A DNA stretch of 64,000 nucleotides, from contig DATKPC010000022.1 in assembly GCA_035524275.1 (NCBI GenBank), forward strand, positions 1-64,000, in the 5' to 3' direction. The stretch is from DATKPC01 sp035524275. Lineage in GTDB: Bacteria; Pseudomonadota; Gammaproteobacteria; Burkholderiales; Burkholderiaceae_F. Under the pieces are notes generated by a model. It was not told the origin of the DNA. It worked only from the letters and a program-made list of their open reading frames with translations, and made no database searches. Positions 52,726 through 63,214 of this stretch are shown here, piece after piece; the first letter of the stretch is position 1; each line of letters begins with the position of its first letter. A program made the translations under genes and the position numbers.

Positions 52726-53477
52726 GCGCCGCCGGCGAGGACAGGGAGCGCGGCCCGGCGCTGCTCAAGGTCGGATCGCTCTGTGCCTGGTACGGCGCGG
52801 CGCAGATCCTTTTCGGCATCGACCTGGAAGTACGCCCGGGCGAAGTCGTCGGCCTGATGGGGCGTAACGGCGCCGGGAAATCGACGACCCTGAAGGCCAT
52901 CATGGGCCTGGTCCCGAGGCGCCGCGGACGCATCGTATTTCGCGAGCAGGACTATTCGGCGAGCGCACCGCATCGCATCGCCCGCGCCGGCGTCGCCTAC
53001 GTCCCGGAAGATCGACGGATATTCACCGACCTCACGGTCGGCGAGAATCTCGAGGTCGGGCGGCGGCGTCCCCGGCGCGACGCCGGGCCTGCCGCGTCGG
53101 CGGGCACGACGGCCTCGGCCATCGCGGTCGCGTTTCCGCGTCTCGCGGCGTTGCGCGACCGCCTCGGCGGCCAGCTCAGCGGAGGCGAGCAGCAGATGCT
53201 CGCCGTCGCGCGCAGCCTGATGGCGGAGCCGGAGCTGATCCTGATGGACGAGCCGTCGGAAGGCGTGGCGCCGCTCGTCGTCGACGCGATGGTGCGCATG
53301 ATCGCCGAGTTGAAGTCGCGCGGCATCGCCGTCCTGCTGTCGGAACAGAACATCCATCTCGCGCGCCAGGTTTGCGATCGCCTGTATCCGATCGACAAGG
53401 GCGAGGTCGGCGCCAGCGTGACGGCCGCGAGCCTGGGCAACGACCTGCAGGCCTGGTTTCGTCTCGTGGAACGCTGA
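52722..53477 (+). CDS. LivF-type ABC ATPase (second system)
   Basis: A 251-residue ATPase with Walker A GRNGAGKS, AYVPEDRRIFTDLTV in the LivF Q-loop region, an intact signature LSGGEQQMLAVARSL and Walker B LILMDEPSEGVAP. A short low-complexity insertion (about 108-120, RRPRRDAGPAASAGTTA) precedes the helical domain. The start is GTG overlapping the LivG stop (GTGA). It closes the transporter operon of four genes. Confidence 0.9.
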   Translation: MSAAGEDRERGPALLKVGSLCAWYGAAQILFGIDLEVRPGEVVGLMGRNGAGKSTTLKAIMGLVPRRRGRIVFREQDYSASAPHRIARAGVAYVPEDRRIFTDLTVGENLEVGRRRPRRDAGPAASAGTTASAIAVAFPRLAALRDRLGGQLSGGEQQMLAVARSLMAEPELILMDEPSEGVAPLVVDAMVRMIAELKSRGIAVLLSEQNIHLARQVCDRLYPIDKGEVGASVTAASLGNDLQAWFRLVER

Positions 53478-53558
53478 GGTTCCGGGCGCCATGCGCCCGT
53501 CGAAGCGGGTCGTCGCGGCGGATATGCCAAACTGGAACCGTTGACTCGGAGATCGCAG

Positions 53559-54290
53559 ATGAAAATTCGCTCGCGTCGCAACTTCCTCGCGTCGACGGCG
53601 GCCGGGATCGTCGTCGCCGGCGCCTGGTCACGGCGCGCCTGGGCCGGGCCCGGAATCCGGCCGGACGCCCGATCCGCGCTGCTGGTGATCGACGTGCAGA
53701 ACTGCTTCGTGACCGGCGGCACGCTGCCGGTGCCCCACGGAGAGGACGTCGTGCCGGTCATCAACCGGTTGGCGAAGGCCTTCGAGAATGTCGTGCTGAC
53801 GCAGGACTGGCACACCCCGGGCCACGCGTCGTTCGCGAGCTCGTATCCGGGCAAGAAACCCTTCGAGACCACGCGCCTGTCCTACGGAACCCAGGTGCTG
53901 TGGCCGGACCACTGCGTGCAGGGCACGCAGGACGCCGCGCTGCGCAAGGATCTCGACATCCCGCAGGCGCAGGTCATCGTGCGCAAGGGCTACCACCGCG
54001 ACGTCGACAGCTATTCGGCGTTCCTGGAGGCCGATCGCAAGACGGCGACCGGGCTCGCCGGCTACCTGAAGCAGCGCGGCATCAGCCGCGTATTCATCGT
54101 CGGCCTGGCGACCGACTTCTGCGTCGCCTGGACCGCGCTGGACGCCCGGAAGCTCGGCTTCGAGACGTTCGTGATCGAAGACGCCACGCGCGCGATCGAC
54201 CTCAACGGCTCGCTCGCGGCCGCGTGGAAGCAGATGCAGGCGCGCGGCGTCAAGCGCATCCAGTCGACCGACATCGAGGGCGCCGCCTGA
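53559..54290 (+). CDS. Tat-exported nicotinamidase/isochorismatase-like hydrolase
   Basis: A 243-residue cysteine hydrolase of the isochorismatase fold with the nicotinamidase (PncA) active-site set. It has Asp45 (VIDVQNCF), the metal-binding Asp83, His85 and His89 (DWHTPGHA), Lys143 (VRKGYH), and the nucleophile Cys188 (ATDFCVAW). A twin-arginine signal (SRRNFLAS at 5-12, then AAGIVVAGAWSRRAWA) sends it to the periplasm. It would deamidate nicotinamide to nicotinic acid there (inference). The ATG at 53559 is preferred (GGAGAT upstream) over one at 53541. Confidence 0.88.
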   Translation: MKIRSRRNFLASTAAGIVVAGAWSRRAWAGPGIRPDARSALLVIDVQNCFVTGGTLPVPHGEDVVPVINRLAKAFENVVLTQDWHTPGHASFASSYPGKKPFETTRLSYGTQVLWPDHCVQGTQDAALRKDLDIPQAQVIVRKGYHRDVDSYSAFLEADRKTATGLAGYLKQRGISRVFIVGLATDFCVAWTALDARKLGFETFVIEDATRAIDLNGSLAAAWKQMQARGVKRIQSTDIEGAA

Positions 54291-54307
54291 AGCGACGCCG
54301 GCCGGGA

Positions 54308-54742
54308 CTATTTCGCGAAGAGCTGCGAACGATCGGCGAACGCCTTGATCTCGAGCGCGTTGCCGGATGGATCGAGGAAGAACATCGTGGCCTGCTCGCC
54401 GACCTGGCCCTTGAAGCGGACATAGGGTTCGATGACGAACTCGACGCCCGCGTCGCGAAGGCGCGCGGCCATGGCTTCCCATTCGGTCATCGTGACGACC
54501 GCCCCGAAATGGCGGACCGGCACCTGGTGTCCGTCCACGGCGCTCGTCGTCGGCCGATCGCATTCCTCCGGTGCGAGATGAGCGACGATCTGGTGGCCGA
54601 AGAAATCGAAATCGACCCATTCCGGCGCGCTGCGGCCCTCGGGGCAGCCGAGCGTGCCGCCATAGAAGCGGCGGGCCGCGGCGAGGTCGTGGACCGGGAA
54701 GGCGAGATGGAAGGGGGGCAAGGCATGGGGGACGGTCGTCAT
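54308..54742 (-). CDS. VOC (glyoxalase/bleomycin-resistance) family protein
   Basis: A 144-residue protein of the vicinal oxygen chelate fold. It begins PPFHLAFPVHDLAAARRFYGG, with the conserved His and the helix, then DFFGHQIVAHL, VRHFGAVVTMTEWEAMAARL and FFLDPSGNALEIKAFAD with the metal-binding Glu. It may be a small dioxygenase, isomerase or fosfomycin-type enzyme, and the substrate is unknown. The start MTTVPHAL is chosen over a GTG-poor extension to 54793. It is convergent with the nicotinamidase and divergent from the PheC-AroQ gene. Confidence 0.82.
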   Translation of the reverse strand: MTTVPHALPPFHLAFPVHDLAAARRFYGGTLGCPEGRSAPEWVDFDFFGHQIVAHLAPEECDRPTTSAVDGHQVPVRHFGAVVTMTEWEAMAARLRDAGVEFVIEPYVRFKGQVGEQATMFFLDPSGNALEIKAFADRSQLFAK

Positions 54743-54895
54743 GGTCGTCGGTGTCGGAACGGTGGTCGGGGCGCGAACGCGGCCGGGCGGCATCCGGAGA
54801 GTCTAGGGCCTGCCGAGGCCGGGGCGTGGCGGCGGAAAGCCGCGGCGCCGGAAAAGCCCGGCCGGCCGGACCGCCGCATACAGGGAACCCGCCGC

Positions 54896-56185
54896 GTGCC
54901 GTGGCGCGCCGTTGTTGCCGGTGCCGCCCTCGTGCTGGGCATCGCTGCGACGGCGCCGGCGATGGCGCAGGCGCCGGAGCCGGCTGGCGCGGCCCCGGAA
55001 AGCGGCGCGCGGGGACGGCTGCAGGAGATCGTCGCGCGCGGCGTTCTGCGCGTCGGGATGACCGGCGACTACACGCCTTTCAGCTACCGGCGCGGTCACG
55101 GCGACACGTTCGTCGGGCTCGACGTCGAACTCGCCGGCGACCTCGCGCGTTCCCTCGGCGTCTCGCTGCAGGTCGTGCCCACGACATGGCCGAGCCTGAT
55201 GTCGGATTTCACCGGCGGACGTTTCGACGTCGCGAGTGGTGGCGTTTCCGTGACGCTCGAACGCCAGCGACGCGGCCTGTTTTCGATTCCCTACCTGCGC
55301 GATGGCAAGACGCCGATCGTCCGCTGCCCGGACCAGTCTCGTTTCCGCGAACTGGCGCAGATCGACCAGCCCGGCGTGCGCCTCATCGTCAACCCGGGCG
55401 GCACCAACGAGCGCTTCGCGCGCGCGCATGCGCCGCATGCGCAGCTGATCGTCGATCCGGACAATGTCGGGATATTCGATCGGATCGTCGTCGGCGACGC
55501 GGACCTGATGATCACGGATTCGACCGAGGCGCGGCTTCAACAGCGGTTGCATCCACAGCTTTGCGCCGTCCATCCGGAGGCGCCATTCGATTTCTCGGAA
55601 AAGGCGTTCCTGCTGCCTCAGGATCCGGTCTTCAAGGCGTACGTCGACCAGTGGCTGCACATGGCGATCGAGACCGGCTTCCTCGGCAGGTCGATCGAAC
55701 GCTGGCTGGCGTATCCGTGGAATGTCGAGGCGCTGCGGGAACTGGTGGATGCGCGGCTGCTGCTGGCGCCCGACGTCGCGCGGGCCAAATGGACGCGCCA
55801 TGAGGCCATCGAGGACGTCGCGCGCGAGCAGGCCGTGATCGAGGCCGCCGGGCGGCAGGCGGCCGCGTTCGGGCTGCCGCGCGCGCGCGTCGAGGCGTTT
55901 TTCAGGGCGCAGGTCGAGGCGTCGAAGACGATCCAGCGTGCGCTGTTCGCACGCTGGACGTCGCAAGGGCAGGGGGGCTTCGCCGACGCTCCCGACCTGG
56001 CCGCGGCGCTGCGCCCGCAGTTCGATCGATTGACGCCGCGCCTGCTGAGAGCCTTGGCCGACGCCGATGCCGCATTGCGCGACGCCGGCCGGCGCGGGGA
56101 CGTCGAGGCGATCCTGCAGGCGCTGCGTGCGCGCGACGTCGACCGGGACGCGGCGGCGCAGGCGATCGCGCCGCTGCTCGAGTGA
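54896..56185 (+). CDS. Periplasmic cyclohexadienyl dehydratase-chorismate mutase fusion (PheC-AroQ gamma)
   Basis: A 429-residue exported two-enzyme protein. The signal peptide is VVAGAALVLGIAATAPAMA. Residues about 40-270 match cyclohexadienyl (arogenate/prephenate) dehydratase PheC: GDYTPFSYR, RFDVASGGVSVTLERQR, IPYLRDGKTPI, NPGGTNERFARAH, LCAVHPEAPFDFSEKA. Residues about 275-429 match periplasmic AroQ-gamma chorismate mutase: LVDARLLLAPDVARAKW (Arg287, Lys298), IEDVAREQAVI, and FFRAQVEASKTIQ (Lys344, Gln347). Together they would turn chorismate into phenylpyruvate or phenylalanine outside the cytoplasm. The GTG at 54896 fits AGGGA 9 bases upstream. Confidence 0.9.
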   Translation: MPWRAVVAGAALVLGIAATAPAMAQAPEPAGAAPESGARGRLQEIVARGVLRVGMTGDYTPFSYRRGHGDTFVGLDVELAGDLARSLGVSLQVVPTTWPSLMSDFTGGRFDVASGGVSVTLERQRRGLFSIPYLRDGKTPIVRCPDQSRFRELAQIDQPGVRLIVNPGGTNERFARAHAPHAQLIVDPDNVGIFDRIVVGDADLMITDSTEARLQQRLHPQLCAVHPEAPFDFSEKAFLLPQDPVFKAYVDQWLHMAIETGFLGRSIERWLAYPWNVEALRELVDARLLLAPDVARAKWTRHEAIEDVAREQAVIEAAGRQAAAFGLPRARVEAFFRAQVEASKTIQRALFARWTSQGQGGFADAPDLAAALRPQFDRLTPRLLRALADADAALRDAGRRGDVEAILQALRARDVDRDAAAQAIAPLLE

Positions 56186-56222
56186 TCCTCGAGCGAGGCC
56201 TGCGTCGCCGCGCGACCCCGGC

Positions 56223-56828
56223 TCAGGGACGTGCTGCGGTCGGCCGGAACGCGATGCGGAGTTTCGGATCGCCGCCGATGCGCACCGCGGAGACGGCGGC
56301 GATCTCGAAGCCGGCCGATCCGCAGTGCTGCCGGATCCGCGCGCTCGCATCCGCGTAGGCGGAGGGAACCCTGCGCGACAGTCCGAGCGTATCGAAGACC
56401 GCGTCGCATCCGGCGACGTCGAAGTCGCGCAGCGCGACGCTCTGGTGGTCGTAGACCACGATGGAGCAGCCCTGCAGTCGGCACGCGGCGCCGCCGACCT
56501 GCGGCAGCGCGGTGCTGGCGAGCGTCACGCGGACGTAGCAGGCGCGGTCCGACGGTTCGATCGTCACCGAGCGTTGGTCGATCAGGTCGCGGAAGCCGGC
56601 CAGCGTCTCGTCGAAGATCTCGTTCAGGTCGGCGGCGCCGAGGATCATGTCGGGACACCGCGGCGGCGCCGCCGCGGCGGCTGGTGCGGCCGGCCCCGAC
56701 GACGACAGGGTCATGCCGCAGGCCAGCGCCAGGGCACCGCTGATGGCTCGAGCACGTCGTGACGGCGCCGGTCGATGCCGGGCCGCGGCGTCGGCGATCC
56801 GGCGGGAAACCACGGCGAAGGGCTTCAC
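56223..56828 (-). CDS. Exported protein of unknown function
   Basis: A 201-residue protein with a long basic N-terminus (RRARAIS) then a hydrophobic stretch (GALALACGMTL) and an Ala-rich segment, compatible with a secretion signal cut near AAAAA-PPRCPD. The mature part has at least five cysteines (RCPDM, RACYV, ACRLQGCSIV, AGCDAV, QHCGS), consistent with disulphides in the periplasm. No family is recognised. It is divergent from lon. The C-terminal end faces the convergent PheC-AroQ gene. Confidence 0.68.
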   Translation of the reverse strand: MKPFAVVSRRIADAAARHRPAPSRRARAISGALALACGMTLSSSGPAAPAAAAAPPRCPDMILGAADLNEIFDETLAGFRDLIDQRSVTIEPSDRACYVRVTLASTALPQVGGAACRLQGCSIVVYDHQSVALRDFDVAGCDAVFDTLGLSRRVPSAYADASARIRQHCGSAGFEIAAVSAVRIGGDPKLRIAFRPTAARP

Positions 56829-56883
56829 GAAACCTCCACGTGATGCGATGGACGATTCAGCTTATCCGAAGTCGCCGTGACCA

Positions 56884-56910
56884 TTGAAACGTGGCCGGCA
56901 GGCCCCATGT
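56884..56910 (+). promoter_or_regulatory. RpoH (sigma-32) heat-shock promoter of lon
   Basis: TTGAAA (56884-56889) and CCCCATGT (56903-56910) are separated by 13 bases, the consensus arrangement of sigma-32 promoters (CTTGAAA N13-15 CCCCATNT). It lies about 104 bases upstream of the lon start codon and faces it. Expression of Lon from a heat-shock promoter is well known in other proteobacteria. Confidence 0.85.
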
Positions 56911-57013
56911 TCGCCGGGACGAAACCTCGGCGGGGGCCTGTGTCCCCGCCGGGGCTGGCAGGCCTGAAGAGGCGATCGAACGGTCGGACGACTCGGAACG
57001 TGAAGGAAAACAG

Positions 57014-59452
<2,439 letters not shown>

Positions 59453-59461
<9 letters not shown>

Positions 59462-59492
59462 GGCAGGAGCGCGATGTCACGCCTCACGGCGC
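59453..59492. terminator. 12-bp stem-loop between convergent genes
   Basis: GCGCCGTGAGGC (59453-59464) and GCCTCACGGCGC (59481-59492) are perfect reverse complements around a 16-base loop. The hairpin overlaps the ends of both the lon gene and the convergent lipoprotein gene. It lacks a T run, so it may act as a weak bidirectional terminator or protect RNA 3' ends. Confidence 0.6.
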
Positions 59493-60644
59493 GACGAGGC
59501 CGTTCATCTGGACGACCTCGAAGTCGGATCCCTTGACGGCGCCCAGTTGCGCCACCAGCGCATCGTTGTTCCAGCCGGCATCGGGGGCGCCGCTGATGTA
59601 CCAGTCGCTGCCGTTGTCCGCGACGATCATTCCGTAGGTCTTCAGCGCCTGCAGGATCACCTGCACCTGCGGATCGAACGTCGATGGGATCGCATAGCTC
59701 GCCTTCAGGCGGACGCGCATGCCCATCGGCGGCAGGTTCGCCGACGTCGCCGTCGACGCCTCGTGATTCGCCGGCGGAACGTAGGCCTTGCGCGTCTGCG
59801 CCACGGTGAAGCGCAGCGCGTGGCGGATCGCACCGCCGGCGACTTCGTCGTACCGCGCCAGCCCGGGGAAGATCGGCAGTCCCGCCGCGTCGGCGCTCGT
59901 CCAACCCGGCTGCGCCGTCGGGCGCACAGCGTCCGAATCGAGGTGGAAGACCGCGCCGGCATCGGCGTTCCAGCTTCCGTCGGCCTGGGGCACCGCATTG
60001 TCCATCTCGTACAGGCGATTCGCGTCGCGGTCGATCACGATGACGTGGCGGTCGCCGCCGAAACTGCCGCCGGCGGCCGGCTGCCCCTCGATCGGCGCGT
60101 TGGCGGGCACCGGATACGGGCCGGGATCGCTTTCATCGCCATAGGCGACGAAATGGATCGCGACCGGGGCCTGCGATCCGGCCACGACAACGTAGGGTAT
60201 TCCGATCGGCGCGCCGGCATAAAGGCCGGAGCCGAAATCCGGATGCAGCCCCGTGGAGACTCCGATGCTGGCGATGAGGTTGTCGGAGTTCGGATCCACG
60301 GGTGCCGACGATATGTCGGTGTTCCATGCGTTGTCCGCAGGAAAGGGCACGGCGCCGTTCAGGCTGCCGCCCGTACCCAGCGCGGCACCGGCCATTGAAC
60401 CGTAGGTCGTCGCCGAAGCGATGCCCGACGATCCGCCGGACGACGACGCCGACGAACCCGCGGACGACGCACCGGATCCGGACGAGGATCCACCCGACGA
60501 CGACCCGCCGCCCGTGGCACTCGCGCCGGGACTGCTGCCGCTCGTCGAACCGCCGCCGCAGCCGGCAACCAGGGGCAGCATGACCGCGGCGACGATGCAG
60601 GTGACGCTGAACTTCCGTGACCGGTGCCGGATCGAAGGAAACAC
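59484..60644 (-). CDS. Ser/Gly-rich surface lipoprotein of unknown function
   Basis: A predicted lipoprotein of about 386 residues. After the signal (VTCIVAAVMLPLVAGC lipobox) comes a low-complexity tract of about 45 residues rich in Gly and Ser (for example GGGSTSGSSPGASATGGG), a likely flexible linker, and then a soluble domain. That domain begins PFPADNAWNTDISSAPVDPNSDNLIASIG and includes RHVIVIDRDANRLYEMDNA and PGLARYDEVAGGAIRHALRFT, a pattern seen in secreted proteins of unknown role. The start is uncertain: a GTG at 60644 is best, with no strong ribosome site. It is convergent with lon. Confidence 0.75.
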   Translation of the reverse strand: MFPSIRHRSRKFSVTCIVAAVMLPLVAGCGGGSTSGSSPGASATGGGSSSGGSSSGSGASSAGSSASSSGGSSGIASATTYGSMAGAALGTGGSLNGAVPFPADNAWNTDISSAPVDPNSDNLIASIGVSTGLHPDFGSGLYAGAPIGIPYVVVAGSQAPVAIHFVAYGDESDPGPYPVPANAPIEGQPAAGGSFGGDRHVIVIDRDANRLYEMDNAVPQADGSWNADAGAVFHLDSDAVRPTAQPGWTSADAAGLPIFPGLARYDEVAGGAIRHALRFTVAQTRKAYVPPANHEASTATSANLPPMGMRVRLKASYAIPSTFDPQVQVILQALKTYGMIVADNGSDWYISGAPDAGWNNDALVAQLGAVKGSDFEVVQMNGLVAP

Positions 60645-60752
60645 GCTTATGCTCAGGCTGCCTTGACGAACCCATAGCCAGTTTATGGGGTGTTGCCGCG
60701 CCCGCCGATGACAGGATGCGGCGAATCCGTTCGGATGGAGTCGAACAGCGCC

Positions 60753-62579
60753 ATGAGCAGAACCGCCAGCAGCACGGCCGAACCCGATCTCGTATCGCGG
60801 CGCGATCTTGCCTTCCTTCTCTACGAGGTGCTCGAGGCCGATGCGCTGACGCGGCGCCCGCGCTTCGCGGACCACAGTCGCGAGACCTTCGATGCCGCGC
60901 TCGACGCCGCGCACGCGATCGCCCGCGACAAGTTCGCTCCGCACAACCGCCTCGCCGACGAGGAGGAGCCGCGGATCGTCGACGGCCGCGTGCGCATGCG
61001 CCCGGAAGTCCGCGTCGCGGTCCGCGCGTTCTGCGACGCGGGCCTGCACCTGGCGGCCGCCGACCTGGATGCCGGCGGCATGCAGCTGCCCGTCGTCGTC
61101 GCACAGGCCTGCTGGTCGCTGTTCCGCAGCGCGAACGTCGGCACCGCATCCTACGTGGAACTGACGCTGGCCAACGCCCACATCATCGAGCGTTTCGGCA
61201 CCGAGACGCAGCGGCGCCGGTACCTGCGCGGCATCGCCGCGGGACGCTTCTTCGGAACGATGGTGCTGACGGAGCCGCAGGCCGGCTCCAGCCTGTCGGA
61301 CCTGAAGACGACGGCGACGCCGCTGGGCGACGGTCGCTATGCGATCCGGGGCCAGAAGATCTTCATCTCGGGGGGCGACCACGAACTGGCCGAGAACATC
61401 GTCCACCTCGTCCTCGCGCGGACGCCCGACGCGCCGCCGGGCGTCAAGGGGCTGTCGCTGTTCACGGTGCCGAAGTACCTCGTCGACGACGAGGGTCGCG
61501 TCGGTGAACGCAACGACGTCGAGCTCGCGGGGCTCATCCACAAGACCGGCTGGCGCGGAACCACCTCGACGATGCTCTCCTTCGGCGAAAAGGGGCACTG
61601 CGTCGGCGAGCTGATCGGCGGCCTGCACAAGGGGCTCGCCTGCATGTTCCACATGATGAACGAGGCGCGGATCGGCGTCGGCATGAGTGCCGTGATGCTG
61701 GGCTATCGCGGCTATCTCGCGTCGCTCGCCTACGCACGGGGGCGGCCGCAGGGTCGTCGGCCCGGCAGCAAGGATGCGGTCGAGCCGCAGGTGCTCCTGG
61801 TCGAGCACGCCGACGTGCGCCGGATGCTGCTGGCACAGAAAGCGTACGTGGAGGGCGCCTACGGACTGGCCCTGTACGCGGCCCGCCTGGTCGACGAGCA
61901 GCGGACGGCCGAATCCGAGCGCGGGCGCGCGGAGGCCGGCCTGCTGCTGGAACTGCTGACGCCGGTGGCCAAGTCGTGGCCATCGCAGTGGTGCCTCGAG
62001 GCCAACAGCCTCGCGATCCAGGTCCATGGCGGCTATGGCTACACCCGGGAATACGCCGTCGAACAGTATTGGCGCGACAACCGGCTCAACATGATCCACG
62101 AAGGCACCCACGGAATCCAGGCGCTGGACCTGCTCGGCCGCAAGGTGGTGCTGCACGACGGCGCGGCGCTCGTGCTGCTCGGGGTGGCCGTCAACGCGAC
62201 GATCGCCGACGCCACCATGCACGACACGCTGCGCGAAGCGGCACGCGCGCTCGCCCAGGCCTGGCAGGCGGTGCGGCAGACCGTTGCCGCGGTGGCCCCG
62301 GCGCTGCGACGGGATCCGGAGGCTGCGCTGGCCAATGCCGTTCCCTTCCTCGAGGCCTTCGGGCACGTGGTCATCGCCTGGACCTGGCTGCGACAGGCGG
62401 TCGCCGCCGCCCGCGCGCTGCCCCACGCCGCCCACGCCGACGATGCGGCGTTCTATCGCGGCAAGTTGCAGGCCGCCCAGTGGTTTTTCCGCTTCGAACT
62501 TCCGCGTGCGGAGATCCAACTCGACCTCGTGCGCCGTCTCGATGACACCGCATTGAGAATGCGCCCAGACGACTTCTGA
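60753..62579 (+). CDS. Large acyl-CoA dehydrogenase with C-terminal extension
   Basis: A 608-residue acyl-CoA dehydrogenase of the long branch (AcdA/DmdC-like), about 220 residues longer than the usual 380. Core motifs are MVLTEPQAGSSLSDLK, GQKIFISGGDHE, VHGGYGYTREYAVEQYWRD and the catalytic Glu in NMIHEGTHGIQALDLL. The C-terminal extension after about residue 480 is alpha-helical (RLDDTALRMRPDD at the end) and probably aids dimer assembly. The substrate is unknown; such enzymes serve dimethylsulphoniopropionate, branched or aromatic acids. The start is ambiguous between ATGs at 60735 and 60753; GGAG lies 12 bases before the latter. Confidence 0.88.
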   Translation: MSRTASSTAEPDLVSRRDLAFLLYEVLEADALTRRPRFADHSRETFDAALDAAHAIARDKFAPHNRLADEEEPRIVDGRVRMRPEVRVAVRAFCDAGLHLAAADLDAGGMQLPVVVAQACWSLFRSANVGTASYVELTLANAHIIERFGTETQRRRYLRGIAAGRFFGTMVLTEPQAGSSLSDLKTTATPLGDGRYAIRGQKIFISGGDHELAENIVHLVLARTPDAPPGVKGLSLFTVPKYLVDDEGRVGERNDVELAGLIHKTGWRGTTSTMLSFGEKGHCVGELIGGLHKGLACMFHMMNEARIGVGMSAVMLGYRGYLASLAYARGRPQGRRPGSKDAVEPQVLLVEHADVRRMLLAQKAYVEGAYGLALYAARLVDEQRTAESERGRAEAGLLLELLTPVAKSWPSQWCLEANSLAIQVHGGYGYTREYAVEQYWRDNRLNMIHEGTHGIQALDLLGRKVVLHDGAALVLLGVAVNATIADATMHDTLREAARALAQAWQAVRQTVAAVAPALRRDPEAALANAVPFLEAFGHVVIAWTWLRQAVAAARALPHAAHADDAAFYRGKLQAAQWFFRFELPRAEIQLDLVRRLDDTALRMRPDDF

Positions 62580-62644
62580 CATATCCCCTGGAAAGTTTGT
62601 CGCATCGGCGTAGACTGCGCGCCTTCCACGCCGGAGGACCAACC

Positions 62645-63184
62645 ATGAAGGACGTCTTCAAGCCATGGCTCGCCATCGCGATCGTCGTGCTGGTGGCGGG
62701 TTGCTCCAGCACCAAGCTGCAGGAAAAGCCGCCGGCGCCGATGGCCGCGCCGGCACCGGCCGCTCCGGTCGCGCCGCCGCCTCCGATGGCCTCGCCGGCG
62801 CCGCCGCCGCAGGTCGCCTCGGATCCGCTCGATGATCCGACGAGCATCCTGGCCAAGCGCAGCATCTACTTCGATTTCGACCAGTCGGCGATCAAGGGCG
62901 AGTTCGTGCCGCTCATCGAGGCGCACGGCCACTACCTGGTCGATCATGCGAGCCGTCGCGTACGCATCGAAGGCAACTGCGACGAGCGCGGCAGCCGCGA
63001 GTACAACCTCGCGTTGGGTCAGCGCCGCGCCGACGCGCTGCGCGAGCGCCTGACGCTGCTGGGCGTCCCCGACGCGCGGATCGAGACCGTGAGCTACGGC
63101 AAGGAAAAGCCGAAGGCGACCGGCCACGACGAGGCGTCGTGGGCGGAAAACCGCCGCGACGACATCATCTACAGCGCGAAGTAG
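62645..63184 (+). CDS. pal: Peptidoglycan-associated lipoprotein (Pal)
   Basis: A 179-residue outer-membrane lipoprotein. After the signal and lipobox VAGC (Cys20) comes a proline/alanine-rich linker (about 25-60) and an OmpA-like peptidoglycan-binding domain with SIYFDFDQSAIK, IEGNCDERGSREYNLALGQRRADAL, and the ending SYGKEKP...WAENRRDDI. It tethers the outer membrane to the cell wall. GGAGG lies 7 bases before the ATG. No tolQRAB or ybgF gene is adjacent, unlike the usual tol-pal operon. Confidence 0.92.
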   Translation: MKDVFKPWLAIAIVVLVAGCSSTKLQEKPPAPMAAPAPAAPVAPPPPMASPAPPPQVASDPLDDPTSILAKRSIYFDFDQSAIKGEFVPLIEAHGHYLVDHASRRVRIEGNCDERGSREYNLALGQRRADALRERLTLLGVPDARIETVSYGKEKPKATGHDEASWAENRRDDIIYSAK

Positions 63185-63214
63185 GCGCCGCGAGCGCGGC
63201 CGCGACCGCGGCGG

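Noticed and set aside
60645..62642. Upstream extension of the Ser/Gly lipoprotein frame to 1,052 codons
   Set aside because: The added part is antisense to the large acyl-CoA dehydrogenase, and the lipoprotein signal peptide marks the real start.
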